The notes under the pieces were generated by a model. That model did no database searches. It had not been told where the DNA came from and worked only from the letters and a program-made list of their open reading frames with translations. The position numbers were made by a program, and so were the translations under genes. Below are positions 28,560-36,428 of a stretch of 64,000 bases of DNA, in pieces. Source of the stretch: Fontibacterium universale (lineage in GTDB: Bacteria > Pseudomonadota > Alphaproteobacteria > Pelagibacterales > Pelagibacteraceae); assembly GCA_965236175.1 (NCBI GenBank), contig CBDEAT010000001.1, positions 62,001-126,000 on the forward strand. Direction: 5' to 3'. How positions within the stretch are numbered: position 1 is the first letter of the stretch; each line of letters starts with the position of its first letter.

Positions 28560-29574
28560 GCATAACCTCTTCTAATTGAAAATATTTTTCAAGATTTAGA
28601 TATGATCTTTTAAATTCAAAAGGATGATCTTTAATTTTAGTTGCTGATCTTAATTTTGCAGATCTTGCTCTATTATTATTTTTTGTTTCTTTTTCAGATG
28701 CAGTAATAGGTTTCCTATTTTTTATTTCTAATATATTAAAATTTTCATTTTTATTACTTTCTGGCAAATAACGCGATGTTCCTTTTGTCTTGTTAGAAAA
28801 AACATCAAAAACTTTTTTTACGATTTTATCCTCTAGTGAATGAAAAGTGATAACAACTATTTTTCCATCTATAGATAAATTTTTTATTGCTGAAATTAAA
28901 CCTTCATAAAGTTCTGATAATTCCTGATTAACAATCATTCTAATTGCTTGAAAAATCTTCGCACATGAATCTACTTTGTTATATTTGCTATTTTTGTATC
29001 TTTTAGCTCTTAAAATAATCTCTGCTAATTCTTGTGTTGAGTCTATTTCTTTATCTTGTCTTTTTTGCACAATAAGTTTTGCGATTAATCCTGAGTCTTT
29101 ATCTTCTCCAAATAAACTAAAAATATTTCTTAAGTCTTTTTGATCAAGTTTATTTACAATATCGTGCGCTGTGACATTGTTTTTTCCCATCGTCATTTTC
29201 AATAATCCATCTTGTCGATAAGAAAAACCTCTTTCAGGATTATCGATTTGAAAAGAGGAAAGACCTAGATCAAAAATTATTGCAACTGGAATATTTTGTA
29301 AATTTCTTTCTTTTAAAATATTTTCTAAATTACTAAACCTATCAATTATAAATTCGAATCTATTTTTATATTCTTTCTTTATTTCTTTAGAAAAAGATTC
29401 AACATAATCATCTCTATCAATAGAAATAACTCGTGTATTTTTTTTAGATAATATTTTTCTGGTGATTCCACCCCCACCAAAAGTGCAATCAATATAAATT
29501 CCGGATTTATAAGGAGCTAGTATTTTATCGATATCTTCCGACATCACTGGAATATGTTTAAATTCCAGTGACAT
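28552..29574 (-). CDS. rsmH: 16S rRNA (cytosine(1402)-N4)-methyltransferase RsmH
   Basis: SAM-dependent methyltransferase (MraW) that modifies C1402 in the ribosomal P site. HIPVMSEDI at the start, the SAM motif YIDCTFGGGG (about residues 27-36) with DRD at the second strand, and the SFHSLEDKIVK motif are diagnostic. 340 aa. Normally it is directly downstream of mraZ; here ftsZ lies between them, 27 bases upstream. No clear Shine-Dalgarno sequence is seen. Confidence 0.95.
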   Translation of the reverse strand: MSLEFKHIPVMSEDIDKILAPYKSGIYIDCTFGGGGITRKILSKKNTRVISIDRDDYVESFSKEIKKEYKNRFEFIIDRFSNLENILKERNLQNIPVAIIFDLGLSSFQIDNPERGFSYRQDGLLKMTMGKNNVTAHDIVNKLDQKDLRNIFSLFGEDKDSGLIAKLIVQKRQDKEIDSTQELAEIILRAKRYKNSKYNKVDSCAKIFQAIRMIVNQELSELYEGLISAIKNLSIDGKIVVITFHSLEDKIVKKVFDVFSNKTKGTSRYLPESNKNENFNILEIKNRKPITASEKETKNNNRARSAKLRSATKIKDHPFEFKRSYLNLEKYFQLEEVMHA

Positions 29575-29601
29575 AGGAAAATTTTTTTCTTTAATTAATC
29601 T

Positions 29602-31062
29602 CTAATTAGTTTGACGTCTTAAAAAAGCAGGAATTTCTAAGTCTGCTTTTTCTGCGTCGGTAAGGTCATGTCCTAAATCTTTAAAGAATTGAGAAGAACC
29701 TTCTTTATCATTAGAAATGCCTTTTAAATTTTCATCTTCAGAAAATAGTTTTGGAAAAGATGTGACCTCTTCAACTATTTGTGTATTTTCTTTTTCATTT
29801 AATACACTTAAATCTTGAGAAGAAATATTCTGTTCTTGAGCTGCGTTAGAAATTGCCGCCTCCTCTTGAACATTCATATGATTCAATACTTGATTATTTA
29901 TTTCAGCGACCTGTGAAGTTTCCTGATACATATCAAGAGCTGTTGCCCCATTAGTCATTGCTTGGGGAGCTGATTGAGCCACATAATTTGGAACAAAGGA
30001 TTGTTGCGGTTTATTGTAAACGGTGCTGTATCCATTATTTCGATTATTAATATGTCTCATCATACTAACTACTGGCTTATTATTATTAATTGCAGCTTCT
30101 CCGCCTAGACCAGTTGCAACAATTGACACTCTCATTTTTCCATCTAAAGCATCTTCAAAAGTAGAGCCTACTAAAATTTCAGCTGAAGGATCAACTTCTG
30201 CTCTTATTTTATTAGCAGCTTCATCTACTTCGAATAGAGTGATGTCATTACCGCCGGTAATATTAATAAGAAGACCTCTTGCTCCTTTTAATGAATACTC
30301 ATCAATTAAAGGGTTAGCTAAAGCTGCTTCTGCAGACATTATTGCTCTCTTGTCTCCTTCTGCTTCTCCAGTTCCCATCATAGCTTTGCCCATACCTTTC
30401 ATTACCGTTTCGATATCAGCAAAATCTAAATTGATAAGACCTGGCTTAACAATTAAATCTGTTATTCCTCTAACGCCTTGCATTAAAACATTATCGGCCA
30501 TTTTAAATGCTTGAGGAAAAGTAGTTTTCTCATTAGCAACTTTAAATAAATTTTGATTAGGAATTATAATACTAGTATCAACATATCTTTTTAATTCCTC
30601 TAAACCTCTTTCAGCTGCTTTTAATCTTCCTGGTCCTTCAAAAATAAAAGGTTTTGTTACCACTGCTACTGTTAATAAATTTAAATCTTTAGCTGCTCGA
30701 GCAATTACTGGCGCAGCGCCTGTTCCTGTTCCTCCACCCATTCCAGCAGTAATAAAAACCATGTTGGCACCTTGCAAAAGATTTATTAATTCATTTAAGG
30801 ATTCTTCAGCTGCCGCTTGTCCGATATCAGATTTTGCTCCAGCTCCAAGCCCTCTAGTTAAATTTGTTCCAAGTTGCATTTTGCATGATGCTTTATTATG
30901 TTTTAAAGCTTGTGCATCAGTATTTGCTGCAACGAATTCAACGCCCTGAACTCCACAATCAATCATGTTGTTAATAGCGTTACCGCCTGCTCCTCCAACT
31001 CCTAGAACAACTATTCTAGGTTTTAGTTCTCTTAATTCTGGTACATTTATTTTTATTGTCAT
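29602..31062 (-). CDS. ftsZ: Cell division protein FtsZ
   Basis: Tubulin-like GTPase that forms the Z ring. GTP-binding GVGGAGGNAINNM (about residues 21-33), tubulin signature GGGTGTGAAP (about residue 110) and the T7 loop INLDFADIETVM are intact. A long Gln/Asn/Ser-rich linker (about 330-470) leads to the C-terminal peptide LEIPAFLRRQ, which binds FtsA. 486 aa. A fair Shine-Dalgarno match precedes the ATG. The position between mraZ and rsmH is unusual; the family normally follows ftsA. Confidence 0.97.
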   Translation of the reverse strand: MTIKINVPELRELKPRIVVLGVGGAGGNAINNMIDCGVQGVEFVAANTDAQALKHNKASCKMQLGTNLTRGLGAGAKSDIGQAAAEESLNELINLLQGANMVFITAGMGGGTGTGAAPVIARAAKDLNLLTVAVVTKPFIFEGPGRLKAAERGLEELKRYVDTSIIIPNQNLFKVANEKTTFPQAFKMADNVLMQGVRGITDLIVKPGLINLDFADIETVMKGMGKAMMGTGEAEGDKRAIMSAEAALANPLIDEYSLKGARGLLINITGGNDITLFEVDEAANKIRAEVDPSAEILVGSTFEDALDGKMRVSIVATGLGGEAAINNNKPVVSMMRHINNRNNGYSTVYNKPQQSFVPNYVAQSAPQAMTNGATALDMYQETSQVAEINNQVLNHMNVQEEAAISNAAQEQNISSQDLSVLNEKENTQIVEEVTSFPKLFSEDENLKGISNDKEGSSQFFKDLGHDLTDAEKADLEIPAFLRRQTN

Positions 31063-31068
31063 TTGTTT

Positions 31069-31076
31069 CTCCCTTT
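31069..31076 (-). promoter_or_regulatory. Ribosome binding site of ftsZ
   Basis: AAAGGGAG on the minus strand ends six bases before the ftsZ ATG. Several neighbouring genes show no such match or rely on overlap, so this one supports independent, strong initiation of ftsZ translation. Confidence 0.6.
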
Positions 31077-31097
31077 ATTGTTATTTATTAATATTCA

Positions 31098-31538
31098 TTA
31101 AGACCATTTTAAATCTGATCTTAATGTCTTTGCTTTTTTTCTTGCTTCCTCTCTAAACTTTGAGAACTTTTGAGGTTCCCACATTTGAAATGTTTTTCCC
31201 TGCCCAACAAAGATAACTGTTTCTTTAATTCCAGAATGATCTAAAAGTTTTTTTGGAAGAACTACTCTTCCGTCAGAGTCAAAATTTAATTGAAAACTAT
31301 CTGCAAGTATTGAAGTTGCAAATGTATCTCTATTTTCTTCAAATGGGCTAAGGCTGTCTATGCTGTCACTTAATTTTTCAATTCTACTTTGAGGACAAAA
31401 TTCAATTGATGAATTTGTAAATGAAGGATAACAAACAACACTATTATATCCTAAGGATGACAAGTGAGATCTAAAGCTAGCTGGCACTGACACTCTGCCT
31501 TTCTTGTCTAATTTGTTTTCGAACGTTGATATAAACAT
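31098..31538 (-). CDS. mraZ: Transcriptional regulator MraZ
   Basis: AbrB/SpoVT-like DNA-binding protein with two tandem MraZ domains (FENKLDKKGRVSVPASFR at residues 6-23 and FQLNFDSDGRVVLPKKLL at about 81-98). It forms a ring and usually represses its own dcw operon by binding upstream repeats. 146 aa. It is the first gene of the cluster; 35 bases separate it from ftsZ. A 10-bp-phased repeat array lies about 65 bases upstream of its ATG. Confidence 0.94.
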   Translation of the reverse strand: MFISTFENKLDKKGRVSVPASFRSHLSSLGYNSVVCYPSFTNSSIEFCPQSRIEKLSDSIDSLSPFEENRDTFATSILADSFQLNFDSDGRVVLPKKLLDHSGIKETVIFVGQGKTFQMWEPQKFSKFREEARKKAKTLRSDLKWS

Positions 31539-31602
31539 TTGTTTTTTTTAAAAAAAAATTCCCACTAAATTTATTCATAAAATAGTTAATATTTATCATT
31601 TA

Positions 31603-31627
31603 TGGGTTATCATGGGATAACATGGTA
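31603..31627. promoter_or_regulatory. Candidate MraZ operator: three 10-bp-phased TGGGN-type boxes
   Basis: On the + strand TGGGT (31603), TGGGA (31613) and TGGTA (31623) occur with exact 5-base spacers; on the mraZ strand the same array reads as three 10-base units starting CCAT. TGGGN boxes with 5-base spacers are the reported E. coli MraZ target. Here the array faces away from mraZ, and the third box is imperfect. A TTGACT (31638-31643, minus strand) just upstream may be part of the mraZ promoter, but no good -10 is spaced to it. Confidence 0.5.
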
Positions 31628-31760
31628 TATAATAGTAAGTCAATGGAGAAACACTTTAAAAGTATAATTAATTTAATAATTTTGTTCTTATTTTGTTCTA
31701 ATAAAAATTATTAAATATCACTTAAAATAATTAGATAAAAATTTAAGGAAGATTATTTAA

Positions 31761-32126
31761 TTGCCAGTTAGTCTGTAAGCTGGGTTCTGTCATTGAAAAC
31801 GGTAATTTATCTAGGTCTATTGTCGCCAATAGACTCGAGCAACCAACCCAAACAACTCACCCAAGATTAGGCTAGATTTAAATAAATTTAAATCACGTTG
31901 CTTCTATTTGGTCTTGCTCCCAGTGGGGTTTTCCATGCGGTTTTTGTTACCAAAAACCCGGTGTGCTCTTACCACACCTTTTCACCCTTGCCTTGATAAG
32001 GCGGTTTATTTTCTGTGGCACTATCCCTGAGGTCACCCTCGCCAGCTATTAGCTGGCACTGTTATCTTGTGGAGCCCAGACTTTCCTCTTTGAAAATATC
32101 AAAGCTACCATTCAACTAACTGGCAC
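31761..32126 (-). ncRNA. rnpB: RNase P RNA (type A)
   Basis: Catalytic RNA that matures tRNA 5' ends. Read on the minus strand, the 5' part contains GAGGAAAGTCTGGGCTCC (P4 and conserved region I, near 32071-32092) and the 3' part contains ACAGAACCCAGCTTACAGAC (conserved region V, near 31771-31790). The ends pair perfectly as helix P1: ACTAACTGGC complement at 32115-32124 with 31763-31772. The GGUAAGAGCACACCG and GAGGGUGACC segments of the specificity domain are also seen. About 365 nt. It lies between the amidase gene and mraZ, all on the minus strand. Confidence 0.95.
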
Positions 32127-32131
32127 TTATA

Positions 32132-32160
32132 ATTATATATTAGGCAAAATTAAAATTCAA
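32132..32160 (-). promoter_or_regulatory. Sigma-70 promoter of rnpB
   Basis: On the minus strand TTGAAT (32155-32160) and a perfect TATAAT (32132-32137) are 17 bases apart, and the predicted start point falls at the 5' end of helix P1 of the RNase P RNA. The whole promoter fits in the 37 bases after the amidase stop codon. Confidence 0.75.
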
Positions 32161-32163
32161 CTA

Positions 32164-32886
32164 TTAAATGAATTTTTGTAAATTATTTAAAATCAAATAA
32201 CATTCTTGATCAAAAATACCGTTGATCAGCTGTTGCCTATATCTTCTTTGAAAAGCTTTTGTAAAATCTTTGTCTAATTGACCTGCTGTTAAAACCCTTG
32301 AATATCCTAGCTTTTTTATCATCTTTAACATATTTTTTTTGTTAATATTTATTAATTTTTTTAATCTAAAATTATTTATAAATTTTTCATCTAGAGAATG
32401 CCAAATCGCTAAATCATTTTTATAAAGTTTTTTCCATGGAAACTTTTCTCCAGGATCTGTTTTTCTGCTCGGGGCAATATCTGAATGGCCAATGATATTA
32501 GTATTTTGAATCTTAAATTTTTTTTTTAATATTTTTAAAATTTTAATAAGTTGTTTAATTTGTTTACTTGGAAAATCTTGGTAACCATATTGATGACCTT
32601 TGTTTTCAAGCTCAATTCCAATAGAATTCTTATTTAAATTTTTAAAACTAAACCAATTTGATATACCTGCATGCCAAGCAATATTATTATCTTTGACTAA
32701 TTGTAAAACTTTTCCAGTTCTGCCTATAACATAATGACTGCTTACCTCGTATTTTTTTGAGAGAAGCCTTTCTACTGCTGATTGCAAAGATCTCATCCCT
32801 GTATAGTGGATAACAATTGACTGAATATTTCGTCTATTTTTAAAGGCTATATAATTGGGTGATTTTAAGTATTTAATTCTCATCAT
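32164..32886 (-). CDS. N-acetylmuramoyl-L-alanine amidase, AmpD/amidase_2 family
   Basis: Zn-dependent amidase that splits MurNAc from L-Ala in peptidoglycan fragments. Zn ligands are visible in IVIHYTG (His, about residue 27) and in IIGHSDIAPSRKTDPG (His and Asp, about residues 133-147); IGIELENKGH carries a conserved Glu. About 70 C-terminal residues resemble a peptidoglycan-binding helical domain. No signal peptide, so a cytoplasmic wall-recycling role like AmpD is likely. 240 aa; two adjacent ATGs at the start. It precedes rnpB on the same strand. Confidence 0.88.
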   Translation of the reverse strand: MMRIKYLKSPNYIAFKNRRNIQSIVIHYTGMRSLQSAVERLLSKKYEVSSHYVIGRTGKVLQLVKDNNIAWHAGISNWFSFKNLNKNSIGIELENKGHQYGYQDFPSKQIKQLIKILKILKKKFKIQNTNIIGHSDIAPSRKTDPGEKFPWKKLYKNDLAIWHSLDEKFINNFRLKKLININKKNMLKMIKKLGYSRVLTAGQLDKDFTKAFQRRYRQQLINGIFDQECYLILNNLQKFI

Positions 32887-32981
32887 TAAACTCTAAAAAT
32901 ATACTAAAAAGCATTAAATTTCTTGGGTGTTTTTAAATATGTAATTATAGAAAATATGTATATATAGACAACTTTAAGATT

Positions 32982-33741
32982 ATGAAAAAAACATTTCTAA
33001 TTATAGCTTTTTTAACAGTATTCAATTCAAAAACTATTTACGCTGCAGATCTTCCTGATTGCAATGAAAGTATCAATAGAGCTGTATTCAGTTTTAACAT
33101 GACGGTTGATAAATATTTTTTTAAACCAATTGCTGAAGTTTACAATGTTCTGCCAGTTGAAATTCGAAGTGGAATAAATAATGCTTTGTTAAACATAGAT
33201 TCTACTCTTTCTGTTCCAAACCAAATTTTACAAGGAAACTTTGGTGAAGCAGATAACATCCGTTGTCTACGATTTGCAATAAATTCTACTGTTGGAATTC
33301 TTGGCTTATTTGATCCAGCAACAGCTCATTGGTATCGAAAAAACAAATAGAGAAGACTTTGGTCAAACTCTTGCGGTTTGGGGTTTTGGTCATGGTTGTT
33401 ATGCTGTAGTTCCGTTCCTTGGACCTTCAAGTCCTAGAGATGCAGTTGGAAGAATTCTTGGAATTTATGGAGACTACTTCTACATGGTGTCAGCTGGCGA
33501 TAGAACGGCCTTTGGAGAAAATCTTGGCGACACAGTTTACTGGGCAACAAAAGGTACTGAGATAATTAATTTTAGAGCACAAAATATTAAAAGTTCAGAA
33601 AATTTAGAAAAAAATTCTTTAGATCTTTATTCTGCGTATAAAAGTTTATATTTACAAAGAAGAGAGAACTTAGTTAAAAACATTAAAAGATCAGACAGTC
33701 AGTACGGAGCGAGTGACGACGAGTGGAAAAAAATTAAATAA
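32982..33741 (+). pseudogene. mlaA: MlaA/VacJ family protein, interrupted by a single-base frameshift
   Basis: MlaA is the outer-membrane component of the Mla system that removes misplaced phospholipids. The first part (32982-33350) carries a signal peptide and reads to GLFDPATA, then goes out of frame to a stop. The second part, one frame over, continues GIEKTNREDFGQTLAVWG and PFLGPSSPRDAVG to 33741. Dropping one base near 33327 would restore a 252-aa protein with the conserved segment ATAIGIEK. No other damage is visible, so a sequencing or assembly error is as likely as a real, recent mutation. The mature N-terminus lacks a lipobox Cys. mlaC follows 23 bases downstream. Confidence 0.85.
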
Positions 33742-33764
33742 TATTTCTACTTAATAATTAAAGA

Positions 33765-34364
33765 ATGACTACTTTCATTAAAAAAATATTTTTTTATATA
33801 AGCGTTATCCTATTAATATCTTCAAATTCTAATTCAGCAGAAACTAATGCTGAAGCTTTTGTTCTTAAATTAACTGAAGATGCAAAAATTATATTTAATG
33901 ACAAATCTCTTAATAAAGATTCTAGACTAAAAAAACTTAATGAACTTTCTGCAAAATATTTAGATTTGGATGCTCTAGCTGGTTATACACTTGGCGATTA
34001 TAGAGAAAAAGCTACAGCCACTGAAAGAGACAGTTTTAATAAACTATTTAGAGAATATTTTATAAAAAATATGTCTTCAAAATTAAATGATTTTGCTGAT
34101 CAAGAACTTAAAATTATAGATTCAAAAAAGATTAATGAAAATAATATTATTGTAAGTACTAAAATCTTTTCAAAAAAAGATGCTCAAGAAATTGCTGTTG
34201 ATTGGAGAATTTATATAAAAGAATCAAAACTTCTTGCAAGAGATCTAGTTGTTGAAGGATTAAGTTTGGCAAGAACACAGAAAGAAGAATTTGCTTCAAT
34301 AATAGCGAGCAAAGGTTTTTCTGGAGTAATTATCGCTCTAGAGAATTTTAATAAATCAAATTAG
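33765..34364 (+). CDS. mlaC: Phospholipid-binding protein MlaC (Ttg2D) family
   Basis: Periplasmic lipid shuttle between MlaA in the outer membrane and the MlaFEDB transporter in the inner membrane. Sec signal peptide at residues 1-24 (hydrophobic FFYISVILLIS, then SNSA). Family features are visible: LAGYTLGDYREKAT, FNKLFREYFIKNM, and the region VDWRIY..DLVVEGLSL. 199 aa. It follows mlaA on the same strand; mlaD, mlaE and mlaF are not in the window. Confidence 0.9.
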   Translation: MTTFIKKIFFYISVILLISSNSNSAETNAEAFVLKLTEDAKIIFNDKSLNKDSRLKKLNELSAKYLDLDALAGYTLGDYREKATATERDSFNKLFREYFIKNMSSKLNDFADQELKIIDSKKINENNIIVSTKIFSKKDAQEIAVDWRIYIKESKLLARDLVVEGLSLARTQKEEFASIIASKGFSGVIIALENFNKSN

Positions 34365-34381
34365 ATTAAATTTAATTGAAT

Positions 34382-34458
34382 TGGTGGGCCCGCAGGGATT
34401 TGAACCCCGGACAACCCCGTTATGAGCGGGGGGCTCTAACCAGCTGAGCTACAGGCCC
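34382..34458 (-). tRNA. tRNA with CAU anticodon, probably tRNA-Ile2 (lysidine type)
   Basis: 77 nt including an encoded CCA. On the minus strand the acceptor stem GGGCCTG/CGGGCCC, a D arm with AGCTCAGCTGGTTAGAGC, anticodon stem CCCCG/CGGGG with loop CTCATAA, and a T loop TTCAAAT all fold. CAU could mean Met or Ile2. The C4-G69 and C5-G68 acceptor pairs are those preferred by the lysidine synthetase TilS, which favours Ile2. It is not initiator-like because position 1-72 is a G-C pair. It sits 46 bases downstream of rpoD; a -10-like TATATC lies in that gap. Confidence 0.9.
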
Positions 34459-34504
34459 GTTTCAAACGGATATAACATTAAAAATATAGTTTATTAACTA
34501 AATT

Positions 34505-36376
34505 CTAACTATCAAAGAAACTTTTTAATTGTCTAGATCTACTAGGATGTTTTAATTTTCTTAAAGCTTTAGCTTCGATTTGTCTTATCCTTTCACGCGT
34601 AACTGAGAACTGTTGTCCAACTTCTTCTAAGGTGTGATCTGTATTCATTCCAATTCCAAAACGCATTCTTAAAACTCTTTCTTCTCTTGGTGTCAAAGTG
34701 GCTAAAATTTTTGTAGTTGTATTTCTAAGTCCGCTTTGAATTGCAGCATCTACCGGTATTAATGCATTCTTATCTTCTATAAAGTCTCCTAGATTACTAT
34801 CTTCTTCATCTCCAACTGGCGTTTCAAGAGATACGGGTTCTTTAGCAATTTTTAATACTTTTCTAACTTTATCTAATGGCATAGCTAATTTTTTAGCTAA
34901 TTCTTCTGGCGTAGGCTCTCTTCCAAATTCGCTAAGCATCTGTCTTGATGTTCTAACAATCTTATTAATTGTTTCGATCATGTGCACTGGAATTCTAATC
35001 GTTCTTGCCTGGTCAGCTATTGATCTTGTAATCGCCTGTCTAATCCACCAAGTTGCGTAAGTTGAAAATTTGTAACCTCTTCTATATTCAAATTTATCAA
35101 CGGCCTTCATAAGACCAATGTTACCTTCTTGAATTAAATCCAAGAACTGCAATCCTCTGTTTGTATATTTTTTAGCAATCGAAATAACTAATCTTAAATT
35201 AGCTTCAATCATTTCTTTCTTAGCGATTCTAGATTCTCTTTCGCCTTTTTTAATCTTATTAACTAAAATTTTAAAATCTGAAACTGGTAGCCCTATATCT
35301 TTGCTAATCTGAATTAGTTTGCTTTTAATATTTTCATATTCTTTTTTCTCTTTAGTAAAAAAATTGTGCCATTTTTTATTTTCTCCTAAAAAACTTTCAA
35401 AATTCGGATTGATTTCGTTTCCTACATAAAACTTTATAAATTCCTCTCTAGGAATTCCATGTTTAGAAGAAAGTCTTAAAAGCTCTCCATCAAAATTGAT
35501 TAATTTTTTATTCTCAACATAATTTAGTTGAACCAATTCTTCTTGTGTTGCTGGGTTTAGTTGTAATTGCAAAATATCTTGGCTGATTTCTTCTTTAATT
35601 GATTGATAATTCTTCTCTTTGCTTGGACTAAATTTAGATCTAGCAAGCACAGTTTCTAACTTTTCTTTTTGATAAGAAATAAGTTTTTTATAATTTTTTG
35701 ATAATTTTTCAAAAGTTTTTAAAATTTTTGGCTTAAGCTCAATTTCAAGAGCCGCTAAAGAAATATTGTACTCATCATTCTCTTCTTCGATGGCTTCAAC
35801 GCTCTTATTGTCTGGATCTTCTTCTTTATCCTTCTTTGATTTAGGTTCTTTAACTACTTTTTCAACACTTTTAGCAGCTAAAGCTTTTGTAAAATTCTCA
35901 TCTTCTAAATAATTGCTATCAAGATCAATAATATCCCTAACCAACATCTCGTTAGCATTTAATTTATCTTTCCATTCAAATATTTTTTTGGCCATTAATG
36001 GACTTTCTGCTAAAGCAGAAACCATTACATATTTTCCAGACTCTATTCTCTTTGCGATTGCAATTTCACCTTCTCTAGATAGAAGCTCAACGCCCCCCAT
36101 CTCTCTAAGATACATTCTAATTGGATCGTCACTTCTTTCTGAGGTCTTCTCAGCTTTTGGTGCCTCTTCTTTTGTCTTAACTTTAAAGTCAGACTTTTGT
36201 TTTACTAGGGTAATGAGATTATCAAAAATATTTAAAACAGCTTTTTCTAGACTGTCTGGATTGCTGTTTCTTTTTCCTAAAGATTTTTTTAATTCTTCAT
36301 GAGTAATAAATCCTCGAGCCTTTCCACGCTCAAGCAATTTCTCAAATGATTTTGAAATAAGCTTATCTGCTTTCAC
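34505..36376 (-). CDS. rpoD: RNA polymerase primary sigma factor RpoD (sigma-70)
   Basis: Housekeeping sigma factor. An N-terminal region 1.1 is followed by region 1.2 (DPIRMYLREMGGVELLSREG, about 82-101), a large acidic nonconserved insert, region 2 (ANLRLVISIAKKY, DLIQEGNIGLMKAVDKFEY, YKFSTYATWWIRQAI), region 3 and region 4 (TLEEVGQQFSVTRERIRQIE, near the C-terminus). 623 aa. The start codon is GTG at 36376; no better start is visible and the N-terminus aligns with expectation. It follows dnaG by 52 bases. Confidence 0.97.
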   Translation of the reverse strand: MKADKLISKSFEKLLERGKARGFITHEELKKSLGKRNSNPDSLEKAVLNIFDNLITLVKQKSDFKVKTKEEAPKAEKTSERSDDPIRMYLREMGGVELLSREGEIAIAKRIESGKYVMVSALAESPLMAKKIFEWKDKLNANEMLVRDIIDLDSNYLEDENFTKALAAKSVEKVVKEPKSKKDKEEDPDNKSVEAIEEENDEYNISLAALEIELKPKILKTFEKLSKNYKKLISYQKEKLETVLARSKFSPSKEKNYQSIKEEISQDILQLQLNPATQEELVQLNYVENKKLINFDGELLRLSSKHGIPREEFIKFYVGNEINPNFESFLGENKKWHNFFTKEKKEYENIKSKLIQISKDIGLPVSDFKILVNKIKKGERESRIAKKEMIEANLRLVISIAKKYTNRGLQFLDLIQEGNIGLMKAVDKFEYRRGYKFSTYATWWIRQAITRSIADQARTIRIPVHMIETINKIVRTSRQMLSEFGREPTPEELAKKLAMPLDKVRKVLKIAKEPVSLETPVGDEEDSNLGDFIEDKNALIPVDAAIQSGLRNTTTKILATLTPREERVLRMRFGIGMNTDHTLEEVGQQFSVTRERIRQIEAKALRKLKHPSRSRQLKSFFDS

Positions 36377-36428
36377 TTTAATATCTGTTTATTGAAGCAG
36401 TATATATATTTACTAGGATGGAAAATTA

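Noticed and set aside
30023..30514. 163-codon open frame on the + strand, antisense to ftsZ
   Set aside because: Composition mirrors the ftsZ codons on the other strand; no recognisable domain or start context. It is a shadow of the conserved GTPase sequence.
31556..31650. Possible replication origin or DnaA boxes upstream of mraZ
   Set aside because: TTATCCCAT-like words occur, but none matches the DnaA consensus and no origin-linked genes are near. The repeats fit an MraZ operator better.
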